Notes under the pieces: generated by a model
Seen by the model: the letters and a program-made list of their open reading frames with translations, nothing else
Told to the model about the DNA's origin: nothing
Databases searched by the model: none
Shown: one piece after another, positions 46,313 through 55,256 of the stretch
How the letters are laid out: every line of letters starts with the position of its first letter
Numbering within the stretch: the first letter of the stretch is position 1
Position numbers and translations under genes: made by a program
Source: Marinobacterium rhizophilum
GTDB lineage: Bacteria > Pseudomonadota > Gammaproteobacteria > Pseudomonadales > Balneatricaceae
Direction: 5' to 3'
NCBI RefSeq assembly: GCF_024397915.1
Contig: NZ_CP073347.1
Span: 4,650,001-4,714,000, forward strand
Length of the DNA stretch: 64,000 nucleotides

Positions 46313-47343
46313 GTGCGGCGACGGATTTCGACGTCATTCCGGTGCATGTGCTGACCGGTTTTCTGGGCAGTGGCAAAACCTCGCTGCTCTCGCGCCTGCT
46401 CGCCAGCGAGGCTTTTGGCGATACCGCGGTGCTGGTGAACGAGTTTGGCGAGGTGGGGCTTGATCACCTGCTGCTGGGCGAAGTGGCGCCGGACACCCTG
46501 TTGCTGGACAGCGGCTGTGTCTGCTGCACCATCAGGGGCGAGCTGGCGGACGCCCTGCGTGATCTGTTTTCCCGGCGTCAGCGCGGTGAGCTTCCCGCCT
46601 TCAGGCGTGTTGTACTGGAGACGACGGGGCTGGCGGAGCCGGCCCCCATTCTGGCAACCCTGGCGGCGGACCCCGTGATCCGGCACCACTTTCGACTCGG
46701 CGGGGTGGTAACGGTGGTCGATGCGCTGAACGCGCTGGAAACGCACCGTCACGAGCCCGTCTGGGCCGAGCAGCTGAGCGCCGCCGATCAGCTGGTCCTG
46801 ACCAAAACCGACCTGGTACCCGCTGCCCGGGCGCAGCAGGTCAGGGCGCAGCTGGCAGCGCTGAACCCGCTCGCCCCTGTTACCGAGGCCTGCGACGATG
46901 TGCTGCCGATCGACGAGATTCTGCCGCCGGCCCGGGTTGCCGATGGCCGGCTGCGCCCCGTGACCGCCCGCAAGGCGTTCTATCCGGCCGGGGCCTCGAA
47001 GGCGGCTGGCGGGCACCGATCCGGCGGCCATTTGGCAGAAACGGCGTCGTTCTGTCTTGAGTTCGACCGGCAGATCGACTGGACGGCCTTCGGTCTCTGG
47101 CTGTCACTGTTGCTCAACCGGCACGGTCGCAATATCCTGCGGGTCAAGGGTCTGCTGCATATCGAGGGTTCTGCCACGCCGGTTGCCATTCAGGGCGTGC
47201 AGCACGTGGTACATCCACCGACGCACCTGTCAGCCTGGCCCGATGACGAGCGGCGTTCGCGCCTGGTGTTTATCACCCGGGGGCTGGATGCGCGTACCAT
47301 AGAGCACTCGTGTGCCGTTTTCTTACGCTGTCTGCCCGTATAG
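46309..47343 (+). CDS. CobW/COG0523 family GTPase (metallochaperone-like)
   Basis: 344 residues. Walker A GFLGSGKT (17-24), the metal-binding CxCC motif at Cys70-Val-Cys72-Cys73 (GCVCC), the guanine-binding TKTD (about 160), and a C-terminal CobW domain (about 245-340). Proteins of this family insert or deliver Zn, Co or other metals to partner enzymes. A plausible client is the metal-dependent deacetylase-fold hydrolase encoded upstream in the same operon. This link is inference. Confidence 0.93.
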   Translation: MSAATDFDVIPVHVLTGFLGSGKTSLLSRLLASEAFGDTAVLVNEFGEVGLDHLLLGEVAPDTLLLDSGCVCCTIRGELADALRDLFSRRQRGELPAFRRVVLETTGLAEPAPILATLAADPVIRHHFRLGGVVTVVDALNALETHRHEPVWAEQLSAADQLVLTKTDLVPAARAQQVRAQLAALNPLAPVTEACDDVLPIDEILPPARVADGRLRPVTARKAFYPAGASKAAGGHRSGGHLAETASFCLEFDRQIDWTAFGLWLSLLLNRHGRNILRVKGLLHIEGSATPVAIQGVQHVVHPPTHLSAWPDDERRSRLVFITRGLDARTIEHSCAVFLRCLPV

Positions 47344-47355
47344 GCCTTTTTTCCG

Positions 47356-48585
47356 ATGACGACTACAGATGTAACCCAGGGTGCCTTCGCCGACCGGGCG
47401 CCCGCCATCAAGCGCAATGCGGTGACGCTCCGCGTACTGGGGACTTCGGTCACGCTGCTGGAGCAGATCCGGCAGCAGGCCCGCCAGGACCTCGGGATCA
47501 ATATCGAGTTCAAGGTGCTGGATGGCGTGGCGGCGCAGCGCGTTGGCGTCATGTCGCCCGACAGCTTCGATGTCTATGACCAGTGGTTCCACAACATCGA
47601 TTTCGTCTGGCCCGCCCGCGCCATTCAGCCCATCGATATCCGGCGTCTCCGTTGCTGGGACGAGATCAACAGCTTGCCCAAAACCGGCCGGCTGCTTCCC
47701 GCTACCAACATGGGCCTGGGCGGAACGCCGGCGCAGCGGCTGTTCGTGCAGCCGGACGGGAGTCTCGGGGCCCGGCCCGCGGAGCAGATCAGCATGCTGC
47801 CGGTCACGCACAATGCCGACAGTTTCGGCTACCGGCTGGACATGTTGCCGGCGGGGATGGAGCGGGAGCAGGAAAGCTGGGCCTGGCTGCTGGACGAGCG
47901 CTGGCGGGGTCGGGTCGGCCTGCAGAACGACAGCGCCATAGGTGCGATCGATGCGGCCCTGGCGGTTCAGGCCGCCGGGCTGGCCGAGTTCGGGGATATC
48001 GGCAACCTGACGGTGGAAGAAATCGACGTGCTGATCGACATTCTCATCAAGCGCAAGCGGCAGGGGCATTTCAGGGCATTCTGGGGCAACTACGGCGAGG
48101 CGGCCGAGCAGATGGCGCGGGGGGCCGTGGGTATCGAGAGTCTCTGGTCACCGTCCTTTGTCGAGCTCAGGAAAGCCGGCATCCGGGTGAAAAGCGCCGC
48201 ACCCAAGGAGGGTTATCGCGCCTGGTATGGTGGCATGGCGATTTCCACCCACGCCAGGGGCCGGGTGCTGGATGCCGCCTATGACTACATGAACTGGTGG
48301 ATGTCCGGCTGGGCGGGTGCCGTTATTGCCCGCCAGGGCTACTACGTCTCGAACCCCGAGCGGGCCCGGCTGTACCTGAGCGACGCCGAGTGGGCGTACT
48401 GGTACCAGGGGGAGCCGGCGCCGATGGAGCTGCCGGGACCCGAGGGCGCGCCCATGATTCCCCAGGGCGAGGTGCGTGATGGCGGCTCCTATGAAAACCG
48501 CATGAGCCGTGTTGCCGTGTGGAATTCGGTAATGGATGAGCACAACTACCTGGTGCGGCGCTGGAACGACTTCATGTCGGCCTGA
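47356..48585 (+). CDS. PotD-like solute-binding protein without a visible signal peptide
   Basis: 409 residues with the extracellular polyamine-type binding fold: RVLGTSVTLLEQIRQ at the start of the domain, GYRAWYGGMAISTHARG and YDYMNWWMSGWAGAVIARQG later. The N-terminus (MTTTDVTQGAFADRAP...) is polar, with no hydrophobic core or lipobox. No ABC permease or ATPase gene is near. It may be a cytosolic binding or sensing protein, or use an unrecognised export path. It ends the NCS1 operon. The gap to CobW is 12 bases. Confidence 0.85.
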   Translation: MTTTDVTQGAFADRAPAIKRNAVTLRVLGTSVTLLEQIRQQARQDLGINIEFKVLDGVAAQRVGVMSPDSFDVYDQWFHNIDFVWPARAIQPIDIRRLRCWDEINSLPKTGRLLPATNMGLGGTPAQRLFVQPDGSLGARPAEQISMLPVTHNADSFGYRLDMLPAGMEREQESWAWLLDERWRGRVGLQNDSAIGAIDAALAVQAAGLAEFGDIGNLTVEEIDVLIDILIKRKRQGHFRAFWGNYGEAAEQMARGAVGIESLWSPSFVELRKAGIRVKSAAPKEGYRAWYGGMAISTHARGRVLDAAYDYMNWWMSGWAGAVIARQGYYVSNPERARLYLSDAEWAYWYQGEPAPMELPGPEGAPMIPQGEVRDGGSYENRMSRVAVWNSVMDEHNYLVRRWNDFMSA

Positions 48586-48594
48586 TCAGGGCGC

Positions 48595-49491
48595 TCAGGC
48601 CGACAGTTGCTGGCGCAGGAACTGTCGCAACAGCTGCAGCGGGTAGGGCTGGTGGGAGGTTTTGACCATCAGGGCATAGAGGTTGAGTGGCGCGGCCTGA
48701 AATTCCTGCAGCAGGGGCACCAGGCGCCCCGCCGCCAGATCCTCATCCACCAGGAAGTCGAGCATAAAGGCGATGCCTTCTCCGGCCAGCAATGCCTGGC
48801 GCAGCAGCATGCTGTTATTCGAAACCATCCGGGCCGACGGGTAGATATCCTGGCGTTGCATGCCGTGCCTGAAACGCCAGGGCGACGCCTGGCTGGCGCG
48901 TGCGAAAACCAGGCACTGGTGCTGACCCAGCTCCGACGGGCTCGAAGGCCGGCCGTACCGCTCCAGGTAGGCCGGCGCCGCGCAGGTAATGTGGCGATAG
49001 CTTGCCAGGCGCTGGCAGATCAGCGAACTGTCCGACAGTTCGGTGGCCAGGCGCAGCACCAGGTCAAACCGATCCTCCAGTACATTCACGTAGTCGTCGC
49101 TCAGCTGAACATTCAACTCAATACCGGGGTAGCGTTGCATGAACTGCGTCGACAGGGCGCCAAAGCAGCTCAGTCCCCACGACATGGGTATGCTGATGTT
49201 CAGCCTTCCCGCGGCCACCTGCTTCTCCCGCGACAGGTCATCTTCCAGCGCTTTCCAGCCGTCGAGCAGGTGCAGCGCGTGCTGGTAGCAGCGTTCGCCC
49301 GCCGCCGTGAGCCGGATATGCCGGGTACTGCGCTGAAACAGGGTGTTTTCCAGCTCGGCTTCGAGCCGGTTGATGGCTTTCGAAACCCAGGCGGTGGTGC
49401 AATCGAGACGCTTCGCCGCCGCGGTGAAGTTGCCGCATTCCACCACCGCGCGGAAAATCCGCAGGCTCTCAAGCTGGTTCAGTGCTGCCAT
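48595..49491 (-). CDS. LysR family regulator, CrgA-like
   Basis: 298 residues. The N-terminal winged helix (residues 1-65) contains FTAAAKRLDCTTAWVSKAIN. The effector domain is from about 95, with GRLNISIPMSWG and the typical ISYDYV region. It diverges from the Old Yellow Enzyme-type gene at 49592, and the palindrome at 49505-49521 lies in the gap. A LysR that controls the flavoenzyme, perhaps in response to an electrophile, is the usual arrangement. Confidence 0.9.
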   Translation of the reverse strand: MAALNQLESLRIFRAVVECGNFTAAAKRLDCTTAWVSKAINRLEAELENTLFQRSTRHIRLTAAGERCYQHALHLLDGWKALEDDLSREKQVAAGRLNISIPMSWGLSCFGALSTQFMQRYPGIELNVQLSDDYVNVLEDRFDLVLRLATELSDSSLICQRLASYRHITCAAPAYLERYGRPSSPSELGQHQCLVFARASQASPWRFRHGMQRQDIYPSARMVSNNSMLLRQALLAGEGIAFMLDFLVDEDLAAGRLVPLLQEFQAAPLNLYALMVKTSHQPYPLQLLRQFLRQQLSA

Positions 49492-49504
49492 TAATAAACC
49501 ATTG

Positions 49505-49521
49505 GTTAATAATCAATTAAC
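49505..49521. promoter_or_regulatory. Palindrome GTTAAT-N5-ATTAAC in the LysR/OYE gap
   Basis: Perfect 6-bp arms with T-N11-A spacing, as in LysR boxes. It lies 14 bases before the LysR start and 71 bases before the flavoenzyme ATG. Confidence 0.5.
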
Positions 49522-49591
49522 ATTATTGGTCTTATTCAACCATTGGGCAATGAATAGACTGGCTTCTTTCTGACTATCACGGAGTTTAGCC

Positions 49592-50722
49592 ATGTCGAAT
49601 CATCGTCTTTTCGAATCCACCCGCCTGGGTCGCCTGCCGCTTGGCAACCGCCTTGCGGTGGCGCCGATGACAAGGGTGAGTGCCGGTGCGGATGGCCTCG
49701 TTACCGATCAGATGATCGAGTATTACCGCGGTTTCGCCGAAGGCGGTTTTGGCCTGGTCATCACCGAAGGGCTCTATACAGACCGGGTGTACAGCCAGGG
49801 TTACCAGGGCCAGCCGGGGTTGACCTGCCAGGCCCAGGGCGAGAGCTGGAAGCCGCTCAACCAGGCGTTGCATGCGGCTGGCGCTCGCAGCATTGCACAG
49901 CTGATGCATGCCGGTGCCCTGTCACAGTTCAATGCCTTCTCGAGCGATACGGCGGGGCCGTCGGCGATTCAGCCCAGGGGGCAGCAGATGTCCTTTTATG
50001 ACGGTGTCGGCAGCTATGCCTTGCCCAGGGCGATGACCGTCTCCGATATCGATACGGCGATACGCGGCTTTGCCGACGCGGCACTACTGGCACAGGCGGC
50101 GGGATTTGATGGCGTGGAAATTCACGGCGCCAACGGCTACCTGCTGGATCAGTTCCTCTCGGTCAGCACCAATGCGCGAACCGATGCCTACGGTGGCCGT
50201 CCGGAGAATCGTGTGCGCTTGATCTGCGAGGTGATTCAGGCGGTTCGGCACGTCACGGCAAAAGATTTCGTGGTGGGTGTGCGAATCTCGCAGACAAAGG
50301 TCAATGATGATCAGCATCGCTGGCCCGAGGCTGAAGCCGCCGCCGCAACGATATTCTCGACCATTGCACAGGCCGGTGCGGACTATATCCATACCACGGA
50401 GCCGGATGCCGCAGCGCCTGCCTTTGAGGGCAGCGACTCCCTTGCCAGCCTGGCGGCCCGTTTCGGTGGCGTGCCGGTGATTGCCAATGGCGGTGTTGAG
50501 GCGGGTGATCAGGCGTTGCGCCTGGTGCAGGAGCAGGGCGCTGCACTTGTCGCGCTCGGCAAGGCGGCACTGGCCAATCCCGACTGGGCCCGGCGGGTCT
50601 GCGAGGGCAGCGAACTGCGCGGGTTTGATTTTGCGTTGCTGGCACCGCGGGCGGATCTGGAAAATGCGCAGCGTTACTTTACCGAGCGCAGCGCTGGCGG
50701 CCAGGTGGAGTCGACGCTGTGA
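49592..50722 (+). CDS. Old Yellow Enzyme family alkene reductase
   Basis: 376 residues, FMN-dependent NAD(P)H oxidoreductase. It begins with LFESTRLGRLPLGNRLAVAP (FMN-binding strand). FDGVEIHGANGYLLDQFLS holds the catalytic His/Asn-type pair (about 175-185). The conserved ARTDAYGGRPENR follows (~200). ANGGVEAGDQ and PDWARRV near the end complete the barrel. Such enzymes reduce activated C=C bonds. GGAG before the ATG. Divergent from LysR and followed by a strong terminator. Confidence 0.93.
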   Translation: MSNHRLFESTRLGRLPLGNRLAVAPMTRVSAGADGLVTDQMIEYYRGFAEGGFGLVITEGLYTDRVYSQGYQGQPGLTCQAQGESWKPLNQALHAAGARSIAQLMHAGALSQFNAFSSDTAGPSAIQPRGQQMSFYDGVGSYALPRAMTVSDIDTAIRGFADAALLAQAAGFDGVEIHGANGYLLDQFLSVSTNARTDAYGGRPENRVRLICEVIQAVRHVTAKDFVVGVRISQTKVNDDQHRWPEAEAAAATIFSTIAQAGADYIHTTEPDAAAPAFEGSDSLASLAARFGGVPVIANGGVEAGDQALRLVQEQGAALVALGKAALANPDWARRVCEGSELRGFDFALLAPRADLENAQRYFTERSAGGQVESTL

Positions 50723-50760
50723 GCTGATGATTTCGCCTGGTCTACCAGGCGGTCCGCTAG

Positions 50761-50792
50761 ATGCCGCAGGCCCGTGCCTGCGGCATTTTTTT
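50761..50792 (+). terminator. Terminator after the OYE gene
   Basis: 11-bp stem (ATGCCGCAGGC / GCCTGCGGCAT) with a CCGT loop followed by seven T. Confidence 0.9.
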
Positions 50793-50816
50793 GTGTATCG
50801 CGCCCTGCGGGGCTTT

Positions 50817-51524
50817 TCAGCGTTCAGCTGTCCTGCGCCCCTGGCCGGTTCTGGTTTGCTGCATCATGCCGAGGATGGTGTCGCCAGTTTTATTGACATG
50901 GTCGAACAGGATGCGTCCGGCCTGCTTGCCGTCCCGGGCCAGCAGGGCCCCGACCAGCGCCCGGTGTTCCTGCACCGATTCATCCCAGTGGGCATCGGAC
51001 AGGGTCGAGAAGTAGCGTCCGCGGCGGGTGCGGCCGCTGAGCAGGCTGTGCACCCGCTGCAGCTGGCGGTTGCCGGACAGGTCGATTACCTGCTGGTGTA
51101 CCTGCAGGTTAAGGGCGAAGTAGGCGCGGGGGTCCCGCGCCCGGTACCTGGCTTCCATCTCCAGGTTCAGCAGCCGGAAGGCCTCCAGCTCGGCATCGCT
51201 GGCCCGCGTTGCCGCAAGTTCCGCCGCCAGGCGCTCCAGTCCAGCGAGTACATCAAACAGTTCGTTCAGCTCGGCTTCGTTCATTGCCGTGACGCGGGCT
51301 CCGCGGTGAGGCTCGATACTGATCAGCCCTTCGCTTTGCAGAACCTTGAGTGCCTCGCGCAGCGGAGTGCGGGATATATCCAGCAGGGCGCAGAGCTCTA
51401 CCTCATCCACCCGGCTGCCCTCGGCCAGGGTTTCCTCGGTAATCATGGTGCGCAGGTGTTCGGCAACATCCTCGTGCAGCAGGCGTCGCCGGACGCTGTG
51501 TGTGAGCCGGACGCTTTGATTCAT
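50817..51524 (-). CDS. GntR family regulator, FCD type (proposed regulon controller)
   Basis: 235 residues. The winged helix (about 15-80) contains AEGSRVDEVELCALLDISRTPLREAL-type motifs. The FCD domain (about 88-220) has the D/H metal-ligand positions (FALNLQVHQQV, EHRALVGALL). The start at 51524 is chosen for the upstream GAGGAAG. An ATG 15 codons further up has no site. The 51685 region just upstream carries AATTCATAATT. The same site precedes TRAP operon 4, the racemase operon and the hydantoinase operon, so this protein is the best candidate to bind it. Confidence 0.9.
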   Translation of the reverse strand: MNQSVRLTHSVRRRLLHEDVAEHLRTMITEETLAEGSRVDEVELCALLDISRTPLREALKVLQSEGLISIEPHRGARVTAMNEAELNELFDVLAGLERLAAELAATRASDAELEAFRLLNLEMEARYRARDPRAYFALNLQVHQQVIDLSGNRQLQRVHSLLSGRTRRGRYFSTLSDAHWDESVQEHRALVGALLARDGKQAGRILFDHVNKTGDTILGMMQQTRTGQGRRTAER

Positions 51525-51683
51525 GCCTAACTTCCTCAGTTCTGTAACGCGCGAGCCGGCTGCGATCAAGGGCGACGAAGTGCCTGATATCGGGCGGCGA
51601 CGATTCCTGTCTGTGTGCCCGGGGGCAGGCCGCGGGTGAGGACCGGTTCCTGTTCCGGCTCAAGACAGGCTTCTGGAATATTT

Positions 51684-51694
51684 AATTCATAATT
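51684..51694. promoter_or_regulatory. AATTCATAATT site upstream of the GntR gene
   Basis: Exact 11-base site in an AT-rich stretch, 160 bases before the GntR start. It suggests autoregulation. Confidence 0.5.
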
Positions 51695-51825
51695 ATGTTG
51701 ATTCTAGTGTCGCCTCGGGGGCAGGTCAATCGGCCTGTGCCTCAATGGGGTGCAGGCGCCAGAATTCTTGCTTTTATCATATTTAAAACAACGAGTTACA
51801 TTCTTCTTATAAATTAAAAATATTG

Positions 51826-51836
51826 AATTATTAATT
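51826..51836. promoter_or_regulatory. AATTATTAATT variant site
   Basis: Shares the taaaaatattg flank with the site at 34777 and differs by one base in the centre. Lies between the GntR gene and TRAP operon 4. Confidence 0.4.
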
Positions 51837-51881
51837 TAATATGCGTTTTCATGACGCTTTCGTGCCCGTTTATGGTGCGGG

Positions 51882-52086
51882 GAGCGAGGTTCAAGGTGCA
51901 AGGTGCAAGGGGCGAGGGGCGAGGGGCAAGGGGCGAGGGGCAAGGGGCAAGGGGGCAAGGGGCGAGGGGCGAGGCGAGGGGCGAGGCGAGGGGCGAGGCG
52001 AGGCGAGGCGAGGGGCGAGGGCAAGGGCAAGGGCAAGGGCAAGGGCAAGGGCAAGGGCAAGGGCAAGGGCAAGGGCACGGGCACGG
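51882..52086. repeat. Low-complexity GGGCAA/GGGCGA array
   Basis: About 205 bases of degenerate units, first GGTGCAA/GGGGCGA types of 6-8 bases and then about ten near-perfect GGGCAA hexamers (52017-52075). Together with flanking DNA it leaves 51525-52318 gene-free. Open frames through it are repeat products, not genes. Confidence 0.88.
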
Positions 52087-52188
52087 ATGTTGCGTGCTTC
52101 GTCGCAGCGGGGCAAGCGACTGGCTAATGGCACGGGGGTGCAAAAGTTCTGGCGGGTTGTCATCCCAAAGTTGCTGGTGTATATATTG

Positions 52189-52213
52189 TTCATAATTAGA
52201 AATTCATAATTAT
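52189..52213. promoter_or_regulatory. Two ATTCATAATT sites before TRAP operon 4
   Basis: TTCATAATTA at 52189-52198 and AATTCATAATT at 52201-52211, about 13 bases apart, 106 bases before the DctP start. Tandem sites one and a quarter turns apart suit a dimeric regulator. Confidence 0.5.
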
Positions 52214-52318
52214 ATTTACACAACTGACTGCCGAGTACAGCGGCCAGTCCCGGGCCCAGCAAGCCAAGGGGGCGGGTCTGTGTACTCGGCGGCGATATGC
52301 TGGAAACCAAGAGGAAAC

Positions 52319-53350
52319 ATGATGCGAAACAACAACAAGACTTCATCCCGACTGGATACCCTGGCACGGACCTGTGTCCGCACGACCCTGGCCACCGCGC
52401 TGGCGGCGAGCCTGTTTTCGGGCGCTGCCATGGCAGAGACAAACCTGCGCCTGGCGGGCAACTTTGCCACAACCCATTCCAGCAGCGTGGCGATGGAGCA
52501 GTTCAAGCAGCGCCTGCCGGAGCTGTCCGGCGGCGCGCTGACGGTGGATGTTTTTCCGGCCATGCAGTTGGGCGGCGCCAAGGAAAATATCGACCAGGTG
52601 CGCTCCGGCGTGCTGGAAATGACCTGGGTGGGGGCCTCCTACCTGTCCCGCATCGTGCCGGAACTGGAAGCCGTGAGCCTGCCCTTTGTCTATGCCAACC
52701 GTGACGAGGCCTTCAAGATCGTCGATGGTCCGGTGGGGGATCTGCTGAACGAAAAGCTGGCGGACAAGGGCTTTGTTGCCCTGGGCTTTATGGAGCTGGG
52801 ATCGCGTCAGGTCACCAACAGCCAGCATCCGATCCGCTCCCTGGCGGATTTTGACGGCCTGAAGATTCGACTGCAGCCCAACGAAACCCACCTCGCCACC
52901 TTCCGCGCCCTGGGCGCGAGCCCGGTGTCGATGGGCATCAACGAGGTCTATTCGGCGCTGCAGCAGGGCGTGATCGATGGCCAGGAAAACCCCTACAGCG
53001 TGATCGAAACCCAGAAGTTCAACGAGGTGCAGACCTACCTGACCGACACCTCGCATTTCTTCGATTTCATTGTCGTGGTGGCCAATAAGCGCAAGTTCGA
53101 CAAGCTCGAGCCCACCGAGCAGCAGGCGCTGCGTGAAGCCATGGGCGAAGCCGTGGCCTGGCAGCGCGCCAGGGCAGCGGATGAAGACACCGCCGCGAAG
53201 GACAAGCTGGTTGCGGCCAAGATGGAACTGGTCGCCGTGTCCCCCGAGCTGCGCCAGCAGATGCGCGAGCGCACCGCGCCGGTGATCGAGGCGCTGAAAG
53301 AGCGCATCGGCAGCGACGTGATCGATGCGGTACTGGCGGAAGTGCAGTAA
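52319..53350 (+). CDS. TRAP transporter substrate-binding protein (DctP), system 4
   Basis: 343 residues with a long signal peptide ending in AAMA (near residue 39) before ETNLRLAGNF. Ligand arginine in GLKIRLQPNETHLATF. QQGVIDGQENPYSVIE is the conserved segment. GAGGAAAC before ATG 52319, with a second ATG next to it. First of DctP-DctQ-DctM, 0.3 kb after the low-complexity array. Confidence 0.92.
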   Translation: MMRNNNKTSSRLDTLARTCVRTTLATALAASLFSGAAMAETNLRLAGNFATTHSSSVAMEQFKQRLPELSGGALTVDVFPAMQLGGAKENIDQVRSGVLEMTWVGASYLSRIVPELEAVSLPFVYANRDEAFKIVDGPVGDLLNEKLADKGFVALGFMELGSRQVTNSQHPIRSLADFDGLKIRLQPNETHLATFRALGASPVSMGINEVYSALQQGVIDGQENPYSVIETQKFNEVQTYLTDTSHFFDFIVVVANKRKFDKLEPTEQQALREAMGEAVAWQRARAADEDTAAKDKLVAAKMELVAVSPELRQQMRERTAPVIEALKERIGSDVIDAVLAEVQ

Positions 53351-53892
53351 TGAGCGAACGGGTGCTTGAGGGCGCCCCGGCGGCGGAGGCCAGTGCGGCC
53401 TCCCCGCTGGTTCGGCGCTATGTGCAGATGCTCAAGGCCGCGGACGGGCTCTCGTACGGGCTGATCGCCCTGGCGATGACCCTGATGACCGGTTTGGTGA
53501 CGGCGCAGGTGGTACTGCGTTATTTCTTTGGCGACTCGCTGGACTGGGCCGATGAAATGTCGCGCCTGGCGTTTGTCTGGTCGATCTTTCTGGCCTTGCC
53601 CCACGGTGTCAGGAAAGGCATTCACGTGGGTATCGATATCCTGATCAACCGGTTTGGCTCCGCTGTGCGAGAGAGCCTGATGCGGCTGATGCTGGCGCTC
53701 AGCGGCGGGCTTATGCTGCTGGTGATGTGGCAGGGGGTGCTGGTGGCCCGGGAGGCCTGGGGAGAAATGATGCCCACGGTCGAACTCAGCGTATCGGCCT
53801 TTTATATAGCGGTGATTGTCTCCATGGCCCACGCCTTTTTGCACCTGGCGTTCCTGGTCTGGCAGGGCACCGATGCCTGGGGGGAGGAATAA
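53350..53892 (+). CDS. TRAP transporter small permease (DctQ), system 4
   Basis: 180 residues with four helices. SLDWADEMSRLAFVWSIFL is the family block near residue 65, and VRKGIHVGIDILINR the next. Start overlaps the DctP stop (TAATG). Stop overlaps the DctM start. Confidence 0.88.
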   Translation: MSERVLEGAPAAEASAASPLVRRYVQMLKAADGLSYGLIALAMTLMTGLVTAQVVLRYFFGDSLDWADEMSRLAFVWSIFLALPHGVRKGIHVGIDILINRFGSAVRESLMRLMLALSGGLMLLVMWQGVLVAREAWGEMMPTVELSVSAFYIAVIVSMAHAFLHLAFLVWQGTDAWGEE

Positions 53893-55172
53893 TGGTTCTG
53901 GTCTCCATTGGGATTTTCTTTGTGCTGGCGCTGCTGGGCATGCCGTTGGCCTTTGCGCTGGGCTTTTCGGCGCTCGGCGCCTTCGTGTTCGGTGATATCG
54001 ACCTGGCACTGATGCCGCAAAGCATGATGCACGCGGTGGATTCCTTTCCGCTGATGGCCATTCCGCTGTTCATGCTGGCTGGCGAGTTCATGGTGGGCGG
54101 CCAGATCATGCAGCGCGTGATCGACTTCGCCAATGCGGTGGTGGGCCGGGTGCAGGGGGGGCTCGCCCATGTCACCATCCTGTCCGGGCTGGGTCTTGCT
54201 TCGGTGACCGGCGCGGCCGTGGCGGGTGCCAGTGCGCTGGGCACCACCATGATGCCCTCCCTGCGCAGGCACTACGACAACGGCTTTGGTTCGGCGGTGG
54301 TGGCGTCGGCGTCCAACCTGGGGCCGATTATTCCGCCCAGCGCGGCCATGATCGTCTATGCACTGATGGCCGGCTCCAGTGTGTCGGTGGGCGGGCTCTT
54401 TATGGCGGGCGTGGTGCCGGGCATTCTGCTGACCGTCGGCATGATGGGCCTGGCGACCTGGATGTCGTACCGCAGCGGCTATGAGCCCACCGGCGAGCCG
54501 TTCTGCTGGCGCAATGTATTGCTGCAGTGCCGCCGTGCCGGGGTGATTCTGCTGATGCCGGTGCTGGTGATCGGCGGTATCGTCGGCGGGGTTTTCACCG
54601 CCACCGAGGGCGCGGCCATCGCCGTGATCTACTCGCTGCTGGTGGGCCTGTTCGTCACCCGCAAGCTGAAGATCGCCGCCATTCCAGGCTGCATGTACCG
54701 CGCCGCCCTGACCTCGGCGGTGGTGGGCGCACTGATCGCCTTCGCCAAGCCGGTGACCTTCGTCTTCACGCTGGACCTGTTGCCGCTGCACCTGTCGCAG
54801 TTTATCCAGGGCTTCACCGCCGATCCGATGGTGTTCCTGGCGCTGGTGATGGGCATGCTGCTGATCGTGGGGATGTTCCTGGAGTCGAATGCGGCCTACA
54901 TCATGCTGGCGCCGCTGTTTGCCCCCATAGCGCTGGCCTACGGCATAGACCCGCTCTATTTCGGCTTCCTGTTCGTGATGAACCTGGTGGTGGGCATGAT
55001 GACGCCGCCGGTGGGCGTGCTGCTGTTCGTGATGTGCGGTATTTCCAAGATCTCCATCGGCGAACTGCTGAAATCGGTCTGGCCCTTCATAGTGCTGCAG
55101 TACCTGGTGCTGGCGCTGTGCTGGATCTTCCCCGGTATCGTCACCGCGCTGCCCAGGGCGCTGGGCTACTAA
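53892..55172 (+). CDS. TRAP transporter large permease (DctM), system 4
   Basis: 426 residues, about 12 helices. DctM blocks AVAGASALGTTMMPSLRRHY near 110 and SNLGPIIPPSAAMIVYALMA near 145. The ATG at 53892 follows GAGGAATA. A frame opening 55 codons earlier lies in DctQ. The next gene follows after 84 bases, in the same direction, so it may share the transcript. Confidence 0.94.
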   Translation: MVLVSIGIFFVLALLGMPLAFALGFSALGAFVFGDIDLALMPQSMMHAVDSFPLMAIPLFMLAGEFMVGGQIMQRVIDFANAVVGRVQGGLAHVTILSGLGLASVTGAAVAGASALGTTMMPSLRRHYDNGFGSAVVASASNLGPIIPPSAAMIVYALMAGSSVSVGGLFMAGVVPGILLTVGMMGLATWMSYRSGYEPTGEPFCWRNVLLQCRRAGVILLMPVLVIGGIVGGVFTATEGAAIAVIYSLLVGLFVTRKLKIAAIPGCMYRAALTSAVVGALIAFAKPVTFVFTLDLLPLHLSQFIQGFTADPMVFLALVMGMLLIVGMFLESNAAYIMLAPLFAPIALAYGIDPLYFGFLFVMNLVVGMMTPPVGVLLFVMCGISKISIGELLKSVWPFIVLQYLVLALCWIFPGIVTALPRALGY

Positions 55173-55256
55173 CCCTGTGGCTGCGTAATAACACGGGTCC
55201 CGCAGCGCCCGCGGGCGCTTTGCAGGCTTGCCATATAAAGAAGAAGGATAACAACG

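Noticed and set aside
51841..52472. Several open frames through the GGGCAA array
   Set aside because: They are low-complexity translations such as repeated G-Q-G or P-L-P, with no start signals.
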